Shown: positions 31,533 through 42,069 of the stretch, piece by piece
Layout of the letters: each line of letters begins with the position of its first letter
Position numbering within the stretch: position 1 is the first letter of the stretch
DNA from: Tethya wilhelma
Lineage: Eukaryota > Porifera > Demospongiae > Tethyida > Tethyidae
Length of the DNA stretch: 64,000 bases
Reading direction: 5' to 3'
NCBI GenBank assembly: GCA_964030475.1
Contig: CAXIPT010000004.1
Coordinates: forward strand, 2,059,327 to 2,123,326
Notes under the pieces: generated by a model
What the model saw: the letters and a program-made list of their open reading frames with translations, nothing else
Databases searched by the model: none
Told to the model about the DNA's origin: nothing
Made by a program: the position numbers and the translations under genes

Positions 31533-31958
31533 TCAACTGTTACAATCAATGTATGAAATTGCTATGTACACAAAATGATAGTTAGCATTGCTGTCTCTTC
31601 CACCACCACCAGAATTTCTATTCAAACATCTCCTATCTTCTTCATATTCTTCTATTAGAAAGTCTTCTACTTGATATGCATTTGCTTCACTTTCACTTTC
31701 ATAGAGTGGTATCATTCGATGTAAATGATTTCTCTTTTTGAAATCGTCATAACGGTTTTTCATAGCATCTCGCCTGTCTGATTCTGATCTACCATTGCTA
31801 CTAGCCTTGCCAAAGTAGAAACTAGTAACTTTACGATCTTCACGAATCAGTTGGGATACAGATTTGAGAAGTTTTGTCTGTAAATCTGAATTACTCGGCC
31901 GTCCTGTTTCAGGATCACGACCAACATCAAAATTAGGATCGCAATAATTAGTAGCCAT
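31533..31958 (-). CDS. GIY-YIG-like small protein, copy 2
   Basis: Single exon, 141 residues from ATG 31958 (MATNYCDPNF). Same blocks as copy 1: SFYFGKASSNG, AMKNRYDDF, HLHRMIPLYESESEANAYQV, VEDFLIEEY, CLNRNSGGGGRDS, YHFVYIAIS. The C-L-N-x-N-S-G-G-G-G patch is typical of the Asn end of GIY-YIG domains, while YIG is YFG here. It converges on knottin copy 2, 170 bp away. No signal peptide, so it is probably intracellular. Confidence 0.55.
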   Translation of the reverse strand: MATNYCDPNFDVGRDPETGRPSNSDLQTKLLKSVSQLIREDRKVTSFYFGKASSNGRSESDRRDAMKNRYDDFKKRNHLHRMIPLYESESEANAYQVEDFLIEEYEEDRRCLNRNSGGGGRDSNANYHFVYIAISYIDCNS

Positions 31959-32362
31959 GATATGCCAGTAATTCATCTGATTCATTATCCAGTATGCCTA
32001 CTACAGTCATGTGACACTTATATTTATCAAGACTATTATTATCTGGAGGACAGTATAGATCCAAATAAGTAAAGACAAAATGTATAGATACACTCACGTG
32101 TATAGTGCATGCATCAAATATTATTGTAATCCATACATGCATGGTCACTGTTATTTTACTATATTGTTTTATTATACAATAATAGTGTGGCTGTACATGT
32201 GACCATAATATATTATATACTATATAGTTTATACCGTATGGTGTGATTTCGAATGATTATTAACATCCATTTAAGTTCCAAACTGAATGTAGACCGGGCC
32301 AAACATCTACTGGCCCTTGTAACTGAGATTTGGCAGCAAGTATTACGACAGTGACAGCTAAG
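31959..32362. other. Spacer; nothing recognised
   Basis: AT-rich intergenic region between divergent starts (minus GIY-YIG-like gene and plus M35 gene); probably holds both promoters. Confidence 0.35.
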
Positions 32363-33725
32363 ATGAAGAAGGTGTACATTTCAGCAGTTGCTGTGCTGAC
32401 TCTCTTCATACTTGCTGCTACAGATGCTATGGCGAGGTATGTACAATGAATTGCATGCCACCATCATATTATATTATTCACACTGACTTGTACTGACATG
32501 TATGCCTGAGACCACATTGTGCATGGCCATACATGAGCTCATTGAGAGTCAGTACATGGTTAAAATTGGAAGAAAAACTATAGATGTAGCAATAGTGATA
32601 ATTCACTTCTTTTTTTTACATGCATGCATGTGTCTGAACAGTCAACCAACAGATGATGGACCCTTTGCCGTATCAATAAATCTATCCGATCGCTATTTCA
32701 CTGGTGACGACATCCATTGCAATGTGACCATCACCAACACACACGGTCATAAGTCCCTCTACCTGCTTAAGCGAAACACACCACTAGATGACGTCCATGC
32801 ACACAGTCTCTTCACAATCATGCTGAGTGATGACAGTAAGAGTGGTGAACAAAAACCTTTACGATACGACGGTGCGTTTTTCAAACGGTTGCAACCAAAC
32901 TCGGAAGAATTTGCTCTGCTTCTGCCAGGAGAATCCCTCACAAGTTCCGTGGATTTGACCACACTCTACTCCTTGCACAAAGAAGGTGTGTATGTGGTAT
33001 CATACAATGCTCGCATTGTGTTCACCGAGTACAAAAACTTCACAAATCCTCAAACCTTCAATCGTCAACATCTCGTTTCGAAACCGACAAAGTTTCAACT
33101 TTTGCAACACCACACCAAGCCACCAAAACTGCCCTTGGGTGAGCTACAGCGTCAGTTTGAAGCTCTGACACTAGCTAAAGCAAATCCCACACAAAAAGTT
33201 GAAAGGTTGGGAGCGAATGGACCAATTTCACCAAAGTTTGCTGGTAGTCGTACCTCCTCTGACGAATCTACAACTAAAAGTGCCTATTCCCTTGCATATC
33301 AAAAAGTGCAAACCATTACACCATCATTTGTGAACAGCAACCTTGGTACTTATGCACTCTGGTTTGGAAGCCTCTACAAAAGCTACATGAGCACCGTTGA
33401 GACAAACTATTACAATCTAATACGGGCTATGTCTTCATATTCTTTCACCTTTTATTTCCATGGAACAGATTGCAAGAGAAATGTTTTCGCTTACACTTAT
33501 TTTAACGCCAAAACCATCTACTTGTGTTCGGCGTACCTTCAAGCCTCCACAAGTTATGGCCACGATACAAAATATGGTACAATTGTTCATGAGATGACAC
33601 ATGCCGTTGATTACACTGAGGATTTGGCATATGGGGAAGTGGATATTCAAGATCTGGCCAAAACCGATCCAGCCAGTGCGATAAACAATGCTGACAATTA
33701 CGAGTATTATGTGGAAGTGTTGTGA
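32363..33725 (+). CDS. Secreted M35-type (deuterolysin/aspzincin) zinc metallopeptidase
   Basis: Exon 1 (32363-32436) encodes a signal peptide (MKKVYISAVAVLTLFILAAT). Exon 2 (32642-33725, phase 2) encodes the rest, about 385 residues. The N-terminal half is a beta-rich domain (FTGDDIHCNVTITNTHGHKS) like the prodomain found in M35 lysine-specific peptidases. The C-terminal half carries DCKRNVFAYTYFNAKTIYLC and TIVHEMTHAVDYTEDLAYG: HExxH zinc ligands followed by an Asp, as in aspzincins. Two Cys (in DCKRN and IYLCS) match the conserved disulphide of that family. All key residues are present, so it is probably an active secreted protease. The family is best known from fungi and bacteria, hence possible ancient transfer. 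Confidence 0.8.
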
Positions 33726-34663
33726 TTAATTCGTTTGTCTCTGTGTGTATAATTTCATAGTTTTTACTGTTTCTACATACAGACATGCATTGCATGTCAG
33801 GTGTCTGTTTATATTAGCAGAAGTGATTGCTCATAATTTATTGTGTTCTATTACAAAAGAGGTTAGAGTTTGTTGCGCGTATTTAACTTCTTACGCGAAA
33901 ATAACTTCGCGAGCTCGAGCCACACCTTGATGACGTCATTGTACCAGCCACGCCTCCTCAAACAATCTAAGCTACAACTACAGCTGCACAAACAGCAACT
34001 AAAGGTGAGTACAAATACAATATTGCCTTGTGACTGTACTACTAGCAGCCTAAATAAAGCCATTCCTGTATAGGCCTGTTGGTTGAGTACTATATTTGGA
34101 GTATTTGAACGTGGTATGGAGTGAGCTTCAAATTTATATAACTGATACATGCCTAGCCCTTTAGTCAGGAATACTGGTTTCCAGATCTTCTCAGAAGACA
34201 GATCAAAACAGTAGTTGTTTACTGGAATACTATGCTTGAACTTCGTGAAATTAAATAGGTTGCATTATTGGTTGAATCTGCGAGTTGTTGGCTGTAGAAA
34301 TTTAGATTTCCAGGGAATACAATTTCCAATTGGCTAGAGGATTCCAAAATCAAAACATGATAGTCACAACACATAGCTTCTGACTGCATATGTGATGGGG
34401 ATGTTTCTGTGTAGTGACAGCATACTCAAAGGTCCACACCGATTTGTGATAATTTTGGTGATTTCAAGCGGATGCAAAGGAAACCATTAGGACCTTGACC
34501 AGATATTTATTTGTCCTTTACATGATTAGTGAGCTTGTACCAAGTCTTCTTGGAGGTTCTGTTGGCAAATAATTTTAGGGAACATACCTACGTACTCTTC
34601 TGTCAGTTTATCATTTACAGAGCCACTTTTTACCATTATAGGCAGTTGAGTCTCAAGACCAAA
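33726..34663. other. Promoter and 5'UTR region of the beta-helix gene
   Basis: A probable non-coding first exon ends at 34004 (AAAG|gtgagt) and is joined to an acceptor at 34641-34642 (ttatag), 21 bp before the ATG. Upstream is a CpG-containing stretch (about 33875-33960) with a CRE site. Confidence 0.45.
33931..33938. promoter_or_regulatory. CRE/ATF site TGACGTCA
   Basis: Perfect 8-bp palindrome bound by CREB/ATF proteins in animals, about 70 bp before the proposed 5'UTR donor of the beta-helix gene. A good promoter candidate, by position only. Confidence 0.35.
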
Positions 34664-37600
34664 ATGAAGACTACCATCAATGTCCCTTTTCTAACGACTC
34701 TATTCACCACTTTACTAGTTACTATAGCAACCTCGACCACAACGTACCAAGTGATACCAACAGCAGACACACCATGTCCAAATTCGTCCGTACCTTGTAT
34801 CACATTGACAGAATTCAGTCGACAAATTTCAACCACAAGTGTATCCACTTTGAGGGACAATATCACACTGGTCCTGCTACCAGGAAACCACACCTTAGGG
34901 GTGGAGCTTCTGGTACAAAATGCAAATTCCTTTAGCATAGTATCGATTGAAAATGGCACACTTGATGATGGTGACCCTACTGTGACCGTCTACTGTAATA
35001 CAAGTGCAAGTTTGGCAATACAAAATGTGACTCAAGTTCGAATAGGTAGTGGTGGTGTCGGTAATCCAATCTATTTAAAAGAATGTGGTGGAAATTTTTT
35101 CACTCAAATCGATGAGTTGTACATTGAAGACGTTCACATGAGTTGTCACGACAACAACTGCAGTGGTACTGGATTATTTCTAATGGAGATAAGTGATTCT
35201 AAAATCGAGAGAACTACATTTAAATCCTTTGAAGGAACTGTTGATCAAAATGTTCCAAACTTTGCACAGGAAGGTATAGGAGGTGCAATAGTAGCTGTGA
35301 GTTCAAAGGTCGCTATTAATGATTGCTTATTTGAAAACAACACAGCTAGTTTTGGTGGAGCACTATTCGTCGCTCACCAATCAGACGTGACCGTTTCAAA
35401 TTGCACATTCATAAGCAATCAAGCCAGACGTGGTGGAGCAATTTTTGAAACCGAAAACAGTATACTAAGCATTACAAATGGTTCAAACTTGGCCAACAAC
35501 ACAGTTAGACAACATGGAGGTGGAATTCGAGTAGAAGACAGCCAACTTTACATTTCAGAGTCAGTATTTGATTCAAATGACGCTCAGGGCATTGGTGGGA
35601 ATGTCTACTCCGTAGCGTCTTCAGTAACAGTAGAACAGTCTACAATCAGGAATGGTACCGGAGCTCAATTGGGCGGTGGTATTTATGCAGTCATTCGTTC
35701 AACTGTAGTTGCACGCTCGACACTTTTTGCTTCAAATTTTGCCGGTCAAGTCGGTGCTGCAGTGGCAGTTGAAGACACAGAGGCCGTTTTGTACAATTGT
35801 ACGTTTTTCCACAATCGTGCACCAGTCGGTTTTGCCGGCATTTTAACCGGGAATGTCCTCGTATCAGAGTGTTCATTCATGCATAACTTGGGCTCCTTTA
35901 TTCTTTTGAGTAGCAATGGAACTTTCACTCAAAATGTGATCTTTTCGAACAATACTCACGATCCTTCGCAGATAGTTGACGTGGTCCAATCTTCACTCAT
36001 ATTCAACGATTTAGGTGGTGCTATGACATTTCTTCGAAGCGACGTAATCTTATCGGACAATATACAGTTGGTAAACAACACAGCAGTGAATGCTGGTGCA
36101 TTGCTATCCATCAACAGTCGTGTAAAACTATCCGATGGTGTTGATATATCTCACAACCAGGCTGAATTTGACGGTGGAGCCGTGACCTCTTACTTCAGCA
36201 ACATAGAATCGAGAGGTGACATTGTCATTTCGAGCAATGTTGCAAGATTTAAGGGTGGTGGTGCTTATCTAGTCAGTTCGACACTTGAAGTACTTTCTGG
36301 TACTTTACTAGTGCAAAACAACTCGGCTGCTTTCGGTGGAGGGGTTCATTTCGAACAGTCGGCAAAACTTCACACAGTCAAAGCCAGGTATGAATTCAAT
36401 GGGGATGATCGCCGAAATTTCATTAATGTGACTTTTACCAGAAATCGTGCCAACTTAGGTGGAGCAATGTTTGTGTCAGATGCTACATCATCAGCACTGT
36501 GTTCAAACAAATCTCCGCTCCCTGCTTCAATAAACGACTGCTTCCTTCAAACGTACCAAGCTCACATTAACAGTCCGGAGAGGTTTTTCAACATTCGGAA
36601 CTTTTATTTCTACGATAACTTTGCAAACGTGTCAGCTCCTACACTATACGGTGGTTTATTGGATCGGTGCACTCTCAGTGCTCTGTCCGAAGTCATCTTC
36701 AATCGTTTATCAAGATCGCTAGATGCGGTCGACTACTTTCAAATGATCACAAACATCCAAAACACACAAACTTTATCATCGGCACCAGTTCGTGTGTGTT
36801 TTTGCCAAGAAACACCCACCGGGGAACTTTCCCCCGACTGCAGTCGTGGTTTATCGCCGACGGTATCAGTAAAGAAGGGAGAAACACTCACAATATGGGT
36901 AGTAGCCGTGGATCAAGTGAATAGGCCACTACCTTCACCCGTTCATGCCGAACTTCTATCCACAAGTTCAGGTTTTAGCGAAGGACAAACTCTGCAACGT
37001 GTGTCCGATAGTTGTACCCCTCTTCAGTACAACATAGCCTCACCTGACGATTCAGACACTATATTACTACATGCTAGTGGGCCGTGCGACAATGCAGGAA
37101 TATCTGTACTCGAATTGAGCGTAAACTTTCTCCCTTGCGATTGTGGAATCGGATTTCAAGCGTCGGCTTCGGAAATCATTTGCGAGTGTGTGTGCGATAG
37201 ACACCTATCTCCTTACATTACCGAATGCAGCAGAGACAAGCTCTCAAGGGAATCTAACTTCTGGGTCAGTTACATCAACGTATCAGGCCCTCTCTGTCTT
37301 TCAATATACCCTGAATGTCCATTTGGGTATTGCAATACTCCTGATGAGGAGGANATTACAAATGGTTCAAACTTGGCCAACAACACAGTTAGACAACATG
37401 GAGGTGGAATTCGAGTAGAAGACAGCCAACTTTACATTTCAGAGTCAGTATTTGATTCAAATGACGCTCAGGGCATTGGTGGGAATGTCTACTCCGTAGC
37501 GTCTTCAGTAACAGTAGAACAGTCTACAATCAGGAATGGTACCGGAGCTCAATTGGGCGGTGGTATTTATGCAGTCATTCGTTCAACTGTAGTTGCACGC

Positions 37601-40600
37601 TCGACACTTTTTGCTTCAAATTTTGCCGGTCAAGTCGGTGCTGCAGTGGCAGTTGAAGACACAGAGGCCGTTTTGTACAATTGTACGTTTTTCCACAATC
37701 GTGCACCAGTCGGTTTTGCCGGCATTTTAACCGGGAATGTCCTCGTATCAGAGTGTTCATTCATGCATAACTTGGGCTCCTTTATTCTTTTGAGTAGCAA
37801 TGGAACTTTCACTCAAAATGTGATCTTTTCGAACAATACTCACGATCCTTCGCAGATAGTTGACGTGGTCCAATCTTCACTCATATTCAACGATTTAGGT
37901 GGTGCTATGACATTTCTTCGAAGCGACGTAATCTTATCGGACAATATACAGTTGGTAAACAACACAGCAGTGAATGCTGGTGCATTGCTATCCATCAACA
38001 GTCGTGTAAAACTATCCGATGGTGTTGATATATCTCACAACCAGGCTGAATTTGACGGTGGAGCCGTGACCTCTTACTTCAGCAACATAGAATCGAGAGG
38101 TGACATTGTCATTTCGAGCAATGTTGCAAGATTTAAGGGTGGTGGTGCTTATCTAGTCAGTTCGACACTTGAAGTACTTTCTGGTACTTTACTAGTGCAA
38201 AACAACTCGGCTGCTTTCGGTGGAGGGGTTCATTTCGAACAGTCGGCAAAACTTCACACAGTCAAAGCCAGGTATGAATTCAATGGGGATGATCGCCGAA
38301 ATTTCATTAATGTGACTTTTACCAGAAATCGTGCCAACTTAGGTGGAGCAATGTTTGTGTCAGATGCTACATCATCAGCACTGTGTTCAAACAAATCTCC
38401 GCTCCCTGCTTCAATAAACGACTGCTTCCTTCAAACGTACCAAGCTCACATTAACAGTCCGGAGAGGTTTTTCAACATTCGGAACTTTTATTTCTACGAT
38501 AACTTTGCAAACGTGTCAGCTCCTACACTATACGGTGGTTTATTGGATCGGTGCACTCTCAGTGCTCTGTCCGAAGTCATCTTCAATCGTTTATCAAGAT
38601 CGCTAGATGCGGTCGACTACTTTCAAATGATCACAAACATCCAAAACACACAAACTTTATCATCGGCACCAGTTCGTGTGTGTTTTTGCCAAGAAACACC
38701 CACCGGGGAACTTTCCCCCGACTGCAGTCGTGGTTTATCGCCGACGGTATCAGTAAAGAAGGGAGAAACACTCACAATATGGGTAGTAGCCGTGGATCAA
38801 GTGAATAGGCCACTACCTTCACCCGTTCATGCCGAACTTCTATCCACAAGTTCAGGTTTTAGCGAAGGACAAACTCTGCAACGTGTGTCCGATAGTTGTA
38901 CCCCTCTTCAGTACAACATAGCCTCACCTGACGATTCAGACACTATATTACTACATGCTAGTGGGCCGTGCGACAATGCAGGAATATCTGTACTCGAATT
39001 GAGCGTAAACTTTCTCCCTTGCGATTGTGGAATCGGATTTCAAGCGTCGGCTTCGGAAATCATTTGCGAGTGTGTGTGCGATAGACACCTATCTCCTTAC
39101 ATTACCGAATGCAGCAGAGACAAGCTCTCAAGGGAATCTAACTTCTGGGTCAGTTACATCAACGTATCAGGCCCTCTCTGTCTTTCAATATACCCTGAAT
39201 GTCCATTTGGGTATTGCAATACTCCTGATGAGGAGGAAAATGCTACAATTAACTTGAATATTGAGAATGGAGCTGACGTGCAGTGTGCTTTCAACAGAAC
39301 TGGAAAGTTGTGTGGTCAGTGTGTTGAAGGTCTCAGTCTTGCGTTAGGTGGTTCAAATTGTCTCAAATGTACTAACGCTTGGTTAGCACTACTCATACCG
39401 TTTGCAATTCTTGGTATACTAATAGTTATCTTTGTCATACTTTGCAACCTAACGGTCGCTATTGGTACAATCAACGGTCTTGTGTTTTATGCCAATATCT
39501 TTGCCGTCAATCGAAGCATACTCCTGCCACTGAACTTGAGCAAAAATCCAGAGAGCTTCTTTTACATCTCGTGGATCAACTTGGACTGGGGATTCGAAAC
39601 TTGCTTCTTTGATGGAATGGACAGCTATGCAAAAACGTGGCTACAGCTCGCTTTTCCTCTTTACATCTTCAGTATCGTCTTAGCAATCATATTCATGTCG
39701 AGTAGATCAAGAAAATTTGCACAACTTTTAGCCGATCGAAATCCGATTGCAACACTGGTCACCCTAATCCTTCTATCGTACACAAAGATAGTCCGAGTCA
39801 TAATATCAGCACTCTCCTACGCCACACTGCAATGCATTGATGGAACCAGAACAGAAGTGGTGTGGAGATTCGATGGAAGTATTAAATATCTACACGGAAA
39901 ACATATCCCACTCTTCATAGTGACCATGATCATTGTAGCAATATGCCTATTGTACACGTTCCTGCTGCTATTCGGACAATGGCTGAGTCACTGTCCAAAT
40001 CGACCTGCCCTGAAATGGACTCGCAACACGAAATTCATTTCGTTTATGGATGCTCACTACGCACCTTACAATCCAAAACATCGCTACTGGGTTGGACTGT
40101 TACTTTTCGTACGCATATTCCTGTATCTCGTATCATCGTACAACTCTACCAACAATCCCTATGTGAGTCTCTACAGTGTTATGTTTGCTGTTGTATGTTT
40201 GCTTACAATCAAACAACTGAGCAGTCGAATTTACAAAAACTCATTCGTGGACATTTTGGAGACTAGTTTCTTTCTCAACCTTATCATATTTTCAGGTGCA
40301 ACGCTCTACATTAGAGAAAATGGCGGCAACCAGGCAGCACTTGCATTTACATCCTTGGCAGTTGTCATAGCGACCACTGTAGTAATTCTAGTGTATCACA
40401 GCTATGAGTACATCTTTAAGAGGACGCAAGTAGGCCTGTCAATCATAGAAAGAGTGAAGAATAGACAAAAAGACGTTCACGAAAAGAGAAAACTGCGTAA
40501 GCGTGAAAAGAAACTCGCAAAGGAGAAAGACGTACATGTGGAACAAACCAATGAAAAAGAGGACAGTTCACATTTTATATATTATCGCGAATCTTGTTTA

Positions 40601-40822
40601 GAATTTGGAGAAATAACTGATGGTTTTCACAATGCTAACTTTTCAAGTCACGACGCAAATGATGGTTGTCCACCACATACCACTTTTACAGAGGTGGATA
40701 TTGGACTTGAAAATGAGCAGGAGTTACCCCTTTCTGCACAAGTTAATTTAGATGGCAAAGACAGACTGACAGCTGGTGACGCCAAAGGTGATTCAAAATT
40801 CTTTGATGAAACTAAAGTGTGA
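34664..40822 (+). CDS. Beta-helix (pectin-lyase-like) repeat protein with C-terminal multi-membrane-span domain
   Basis: Open through 2,052 codons as assembled; about 1,424 if the exact internal duplication is removed. ATG 34664 (MKTTINVPFLTTLF) gives a good signal peptide and follows an acceptor. The ectodomain is a run of parallel beta-helix repeats with the FxxN...GGAI/GGAL pattern (FENNTASFGGALFV, FISNQARRGGAIFE) as in chlamydial polymorphic membrane proteins and animal relatives. A Cys-rich segment (LPCDCGIGFQASASEIICEC) precedes about eight to nine hydrophobic spans starting at NAWLALLIPFAILGILIVIF. A basic, coiled cytosolic tail (KLRKREKKLAKEKDVHVEQT) ends the protein. Such beta-helix plus multi-TM proteins form a large family in sponges; a receptor or adhesion role is inference. 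Confidence 0.75.
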   Translation: MKTTINVPFLTTLFTTLLVTIATSTTTYQVIPTADTPCPNSSVPCITLTEFSRQISTTSVSTLRDNITLVLLPGNHTLGVELLVQNANSFSIVSIENGTLDDGDPTVTVYCNTSASLAIQNVTQVRIGSGGVGNPIYLKECGGNFFTQIDELYIEDVHMSCHDNNCSGTGLFLMEISDSKIERTTFKSFEGTVDQNVPNFAQEGIGGAIVAVSSKVAINDCLFENNTASFGGALFVAHQSDVTVSNCTFISNQARRGGAIFETENSILSITNGSNLANNTVRQHGGGIRVEDSQLYISESVFDSNDAQGIGGNVYSVASSVTVEQSTIRNGTGAQLGGGIYAVIRSTVVARSTLFASNFAGQVGAAVAVEDTEAVLYNCTFFHNRAPVGFAGILTGNVLVSECSFMHNLGSFILLSSNGTFTQNVIFSNNTHDPSQIVDVVQSSLIFNDLGGAMTFLRSDVILSDNIQLVNNTAVNAGALLSINSRVKLSDGVDISHNQAEFDGGAVTSYFSNIESRGDIVISSNVARFKGGGAYLVSSTLEVLSGTLLVQNNSAAFGGGVHFEQSAKLHTVKARYEFNGDDRRNFINVTFTRNRANLGGAMFVSDATSSALCSNKSPLPASINDCFLQTYQAHINSPERFFNIRNFYFYDNFANVSAPTLYGGLLDRCTLSALSEVIFNRLSRSLDAVDYFQMITNIQNTQTLSSAPVRVCFCQETPTGELSPDCSRGLSPTVSVKKGETLTIWVVAVDQVNRPLPSPVHAELLSTSSGFSEGQTLQRVSDSCTPLQYNIASPDDSDTILLHASGPCDNAGISVLELSVNFLPCDCGIGFQASASEIICECVCDRHLSPYITECSRDKLSRESNFWVSYINVSGPLCLSIYPECPFGYCNTPDEEXITNGSNLANNTVRQHGGGIRVEDSQLYISESVFDSNDAQGIGGNVYSVASSVTVEQSTIRNGTGAQLGGGIYAVIRSTVVARSTLFASNFAGQVGAAVAVEDTEAVLYNCTFFHNRAPVGFAGILTGNVLVSECSFMHNLGSFILLSSNGTFTQNVIFSNNTHDPSQIVDVVQSSLIFNDLGGAMTFLRSDVILSDNIQLVNNTAVNAGALLSINSRVKLSDGVDISHNQAEFDGGAVTSYFSNIESRGDIVISSNVARFKGGGAYLVSSTLEVLSGTLLVQNNSAAFGGGVHFEQSAKLHTVKARYEFNGDDRRNFINVTFTRNRANLGGAMFVSDATSSALCSNKSPLPASINDCFLQTYQAHINSPERFFNIRNFYFYDNFANVSAPTLYGGLLDRCTLSALSEVIFNRLSRSLDAVDYFQMITNIQNTQTLSSAPVRVCFCQETPTGELSPDCSRGLSPTVSVKKGETLTIWVVAVDQVNRPLPSPVHAELLSTSSGFSEGQTLQRVSDSCTPLQYNIASPDDSDTILLHASGPCDNAGISVLELSVNFLPCDCGIGFQASASEIICECVCDRHLSPYITECSRDKLSRESNFWVSYINVSGPLCLSIYPECPFGYCNTPDEEENATINLNIENGADVQCAFNRTGKLCGQCVEGLSLALGGSNCLKCTNAWLALLIPFAILGILIVIFVILCNLTVAIGTINGLVFYANIFAVNRSILLPLNLSKNPESFFYISWINLDWGFETCFFDGMDSYAKTWLQLAFPLYIFSIVLAIIFMSSRSRKFAQLLADRNPIATLVTLILLSYTKIVRVIISALSYATLQCIDGTRTEVVWRFDGSIKYLHGKHIPLFIVTMIIVAICLLYTFLLLFGQWLSHCPNRPALKWTRNTKFISFMDAHYAPYNPKHRYWVGLLLFVRIFLYLVSSYNSTNNPYVSLYSVMFAVVCLLTIKQLSSRIYKNSFVDILETSFFLNLIIFSGATLYIRENGGNQAALAFTSLAVVIATTVVILVYHSYEYIFKRTQVGLSIIERVKNRQKDVHEKRKLRKREKKLAKEKDVHVEQTNEKEDSSHFIYYRESCLEFGEITDGFHNANFSSHDANDGCPPHTTFTEVDIGLENEQELPLSAQVNLDGKDRLTAGDAKGDSKFFDETKV
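35471..39237 (+). repeat. Exact 1,884-bp internal duplication joined by one n
   Basis: 35471-37353 and 37355-39237 appear identical, separated by the n at 37354, and the offset is exactly 628 codons. Identity without any divergence, plus the n, points to unmerged overlapping contigs rather than a real tandem repeat. Confidence 0.85.
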
Positions 40823-42069
40823 TGCATAAAGAAACCAAACATTCAATCGCGGGTAGATTAGAAAAACGTGATTCAATGTTGGTCATAAAATATTTCGTAA
40901 TAGAAAGTTACTATACATTTGTGTCAGTTCAAAATTTTTAATTTATATTATTAACAATCACATTAACCCTGTGTCAAACTCGGCATATCTGGGGTTAAAC
41001 TGGAGCAGGTTGCCAGGAAATTTGAACTTAGTTTGAAGTTTAATAATAAAGTTGACTCAGTGGATTCACTGCATGAGTCAGTAGACATAGGTACACATTA
41101 TACTAATAAAACAGGCTGTCCGACTCTTAAGTTTGGCCTAGCTGGCCAGGTGAGCCACTGACCCTAAATGAATATTTCATACATGTATTTTGTTTGTTAG
41201 TAGTTCAAACTTTGGACTGAGTGGACAATAATAAATGTTAGTTATAGCTACATACCTTCACTTTGTCCATACTGATATCAAGAGGTGTTCATCTATCCTT
41301 CTATAGTTCACTGTTCAGTTTCTTGTTTGCAAAGTTTACAAAGTTTTACTGGCATGACTGGAACTCAGAGTCTTCGAATTCCTTCCATCTTGCCGGGCCG
41401 CTTTCTTTTAATTTTCGCGGGAAATTGAAAAGGCTCAAAGGTCATTCATTGGTGTTACGCAATAATGAAATAAAACATTTTAACGGGCTAACCCAAAAAA
41501 ATTTTGTGGCTTTTTCTTATGCTTGGACTTCTGCAAAGAGTGATTTTCTCTATAGTTTTTCACCGGGTAAGTTGATTCAGAACCTATTATATTTGTATGT
41601 GTAATGCACAACTGTAGCTATGCTACACAGTAGTATGATAGCTCATTTATTTTCCAAGCGTGTGTGTGTGTATTGGTGTGTGTTAATTAGAGCTAAACAC
41701 CTAAAGTGGGCCGGCACCAAATTTAGTTTCTCTCGGTAAAAATGCTCTACTAATGCCCTCATGCAATACTATTGTGCTTTTGTGTGTAGGTGCTCTCTTT
41801 ATGCAAAGCTTTTATAGTAAGAACTACTTGCATAAAAAATTTAGCATGTAGTCCTATTTTTTTTTCTTTTTGATCTGCAATTTTATTTAGTAATGGTACT
41901 GTATGTGGTATGAAGAGCAATATTCTGTTTGCATAGTAACCCAATGTGCTTATCCCTGTGAATAGCCTCCCAGCTTGCATTTTCTGGTGGACCAGAATTA
42001 AGAAGTTGAGTTACAGCTGTAACTTGTGACTCATTGTCCCTATTAACAATTACATTTTGTATTATTGTA
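40823..42069. other. Intergenic; no gene supported
   Basis: A 113-codon open stretch at 41263-41604 (VHLSFYSSLFSFLFAKFTKF...) has no recognisable feature and a low-complexity start. The first exon of the DUSP gene should lie somewhere between here and 43441 but was not identified. Confidence 0.35.

Noticed and set aside
34664..40822. Bacterial contamination, because of PMP-type repeats
   Set aside because: Eukaryotic signal peptide, sequons, AT-rich flanks with splice sites and a metazoan-type multi-span tail; neighbours are all intron-bearing animal genes.
41263..41604. 113-codon ORF as a gene or DUSP first exon
   Set aside because: No rhodanese motif, no suitable donor in phase, and a low-complexity Phe/Ser-rich start.
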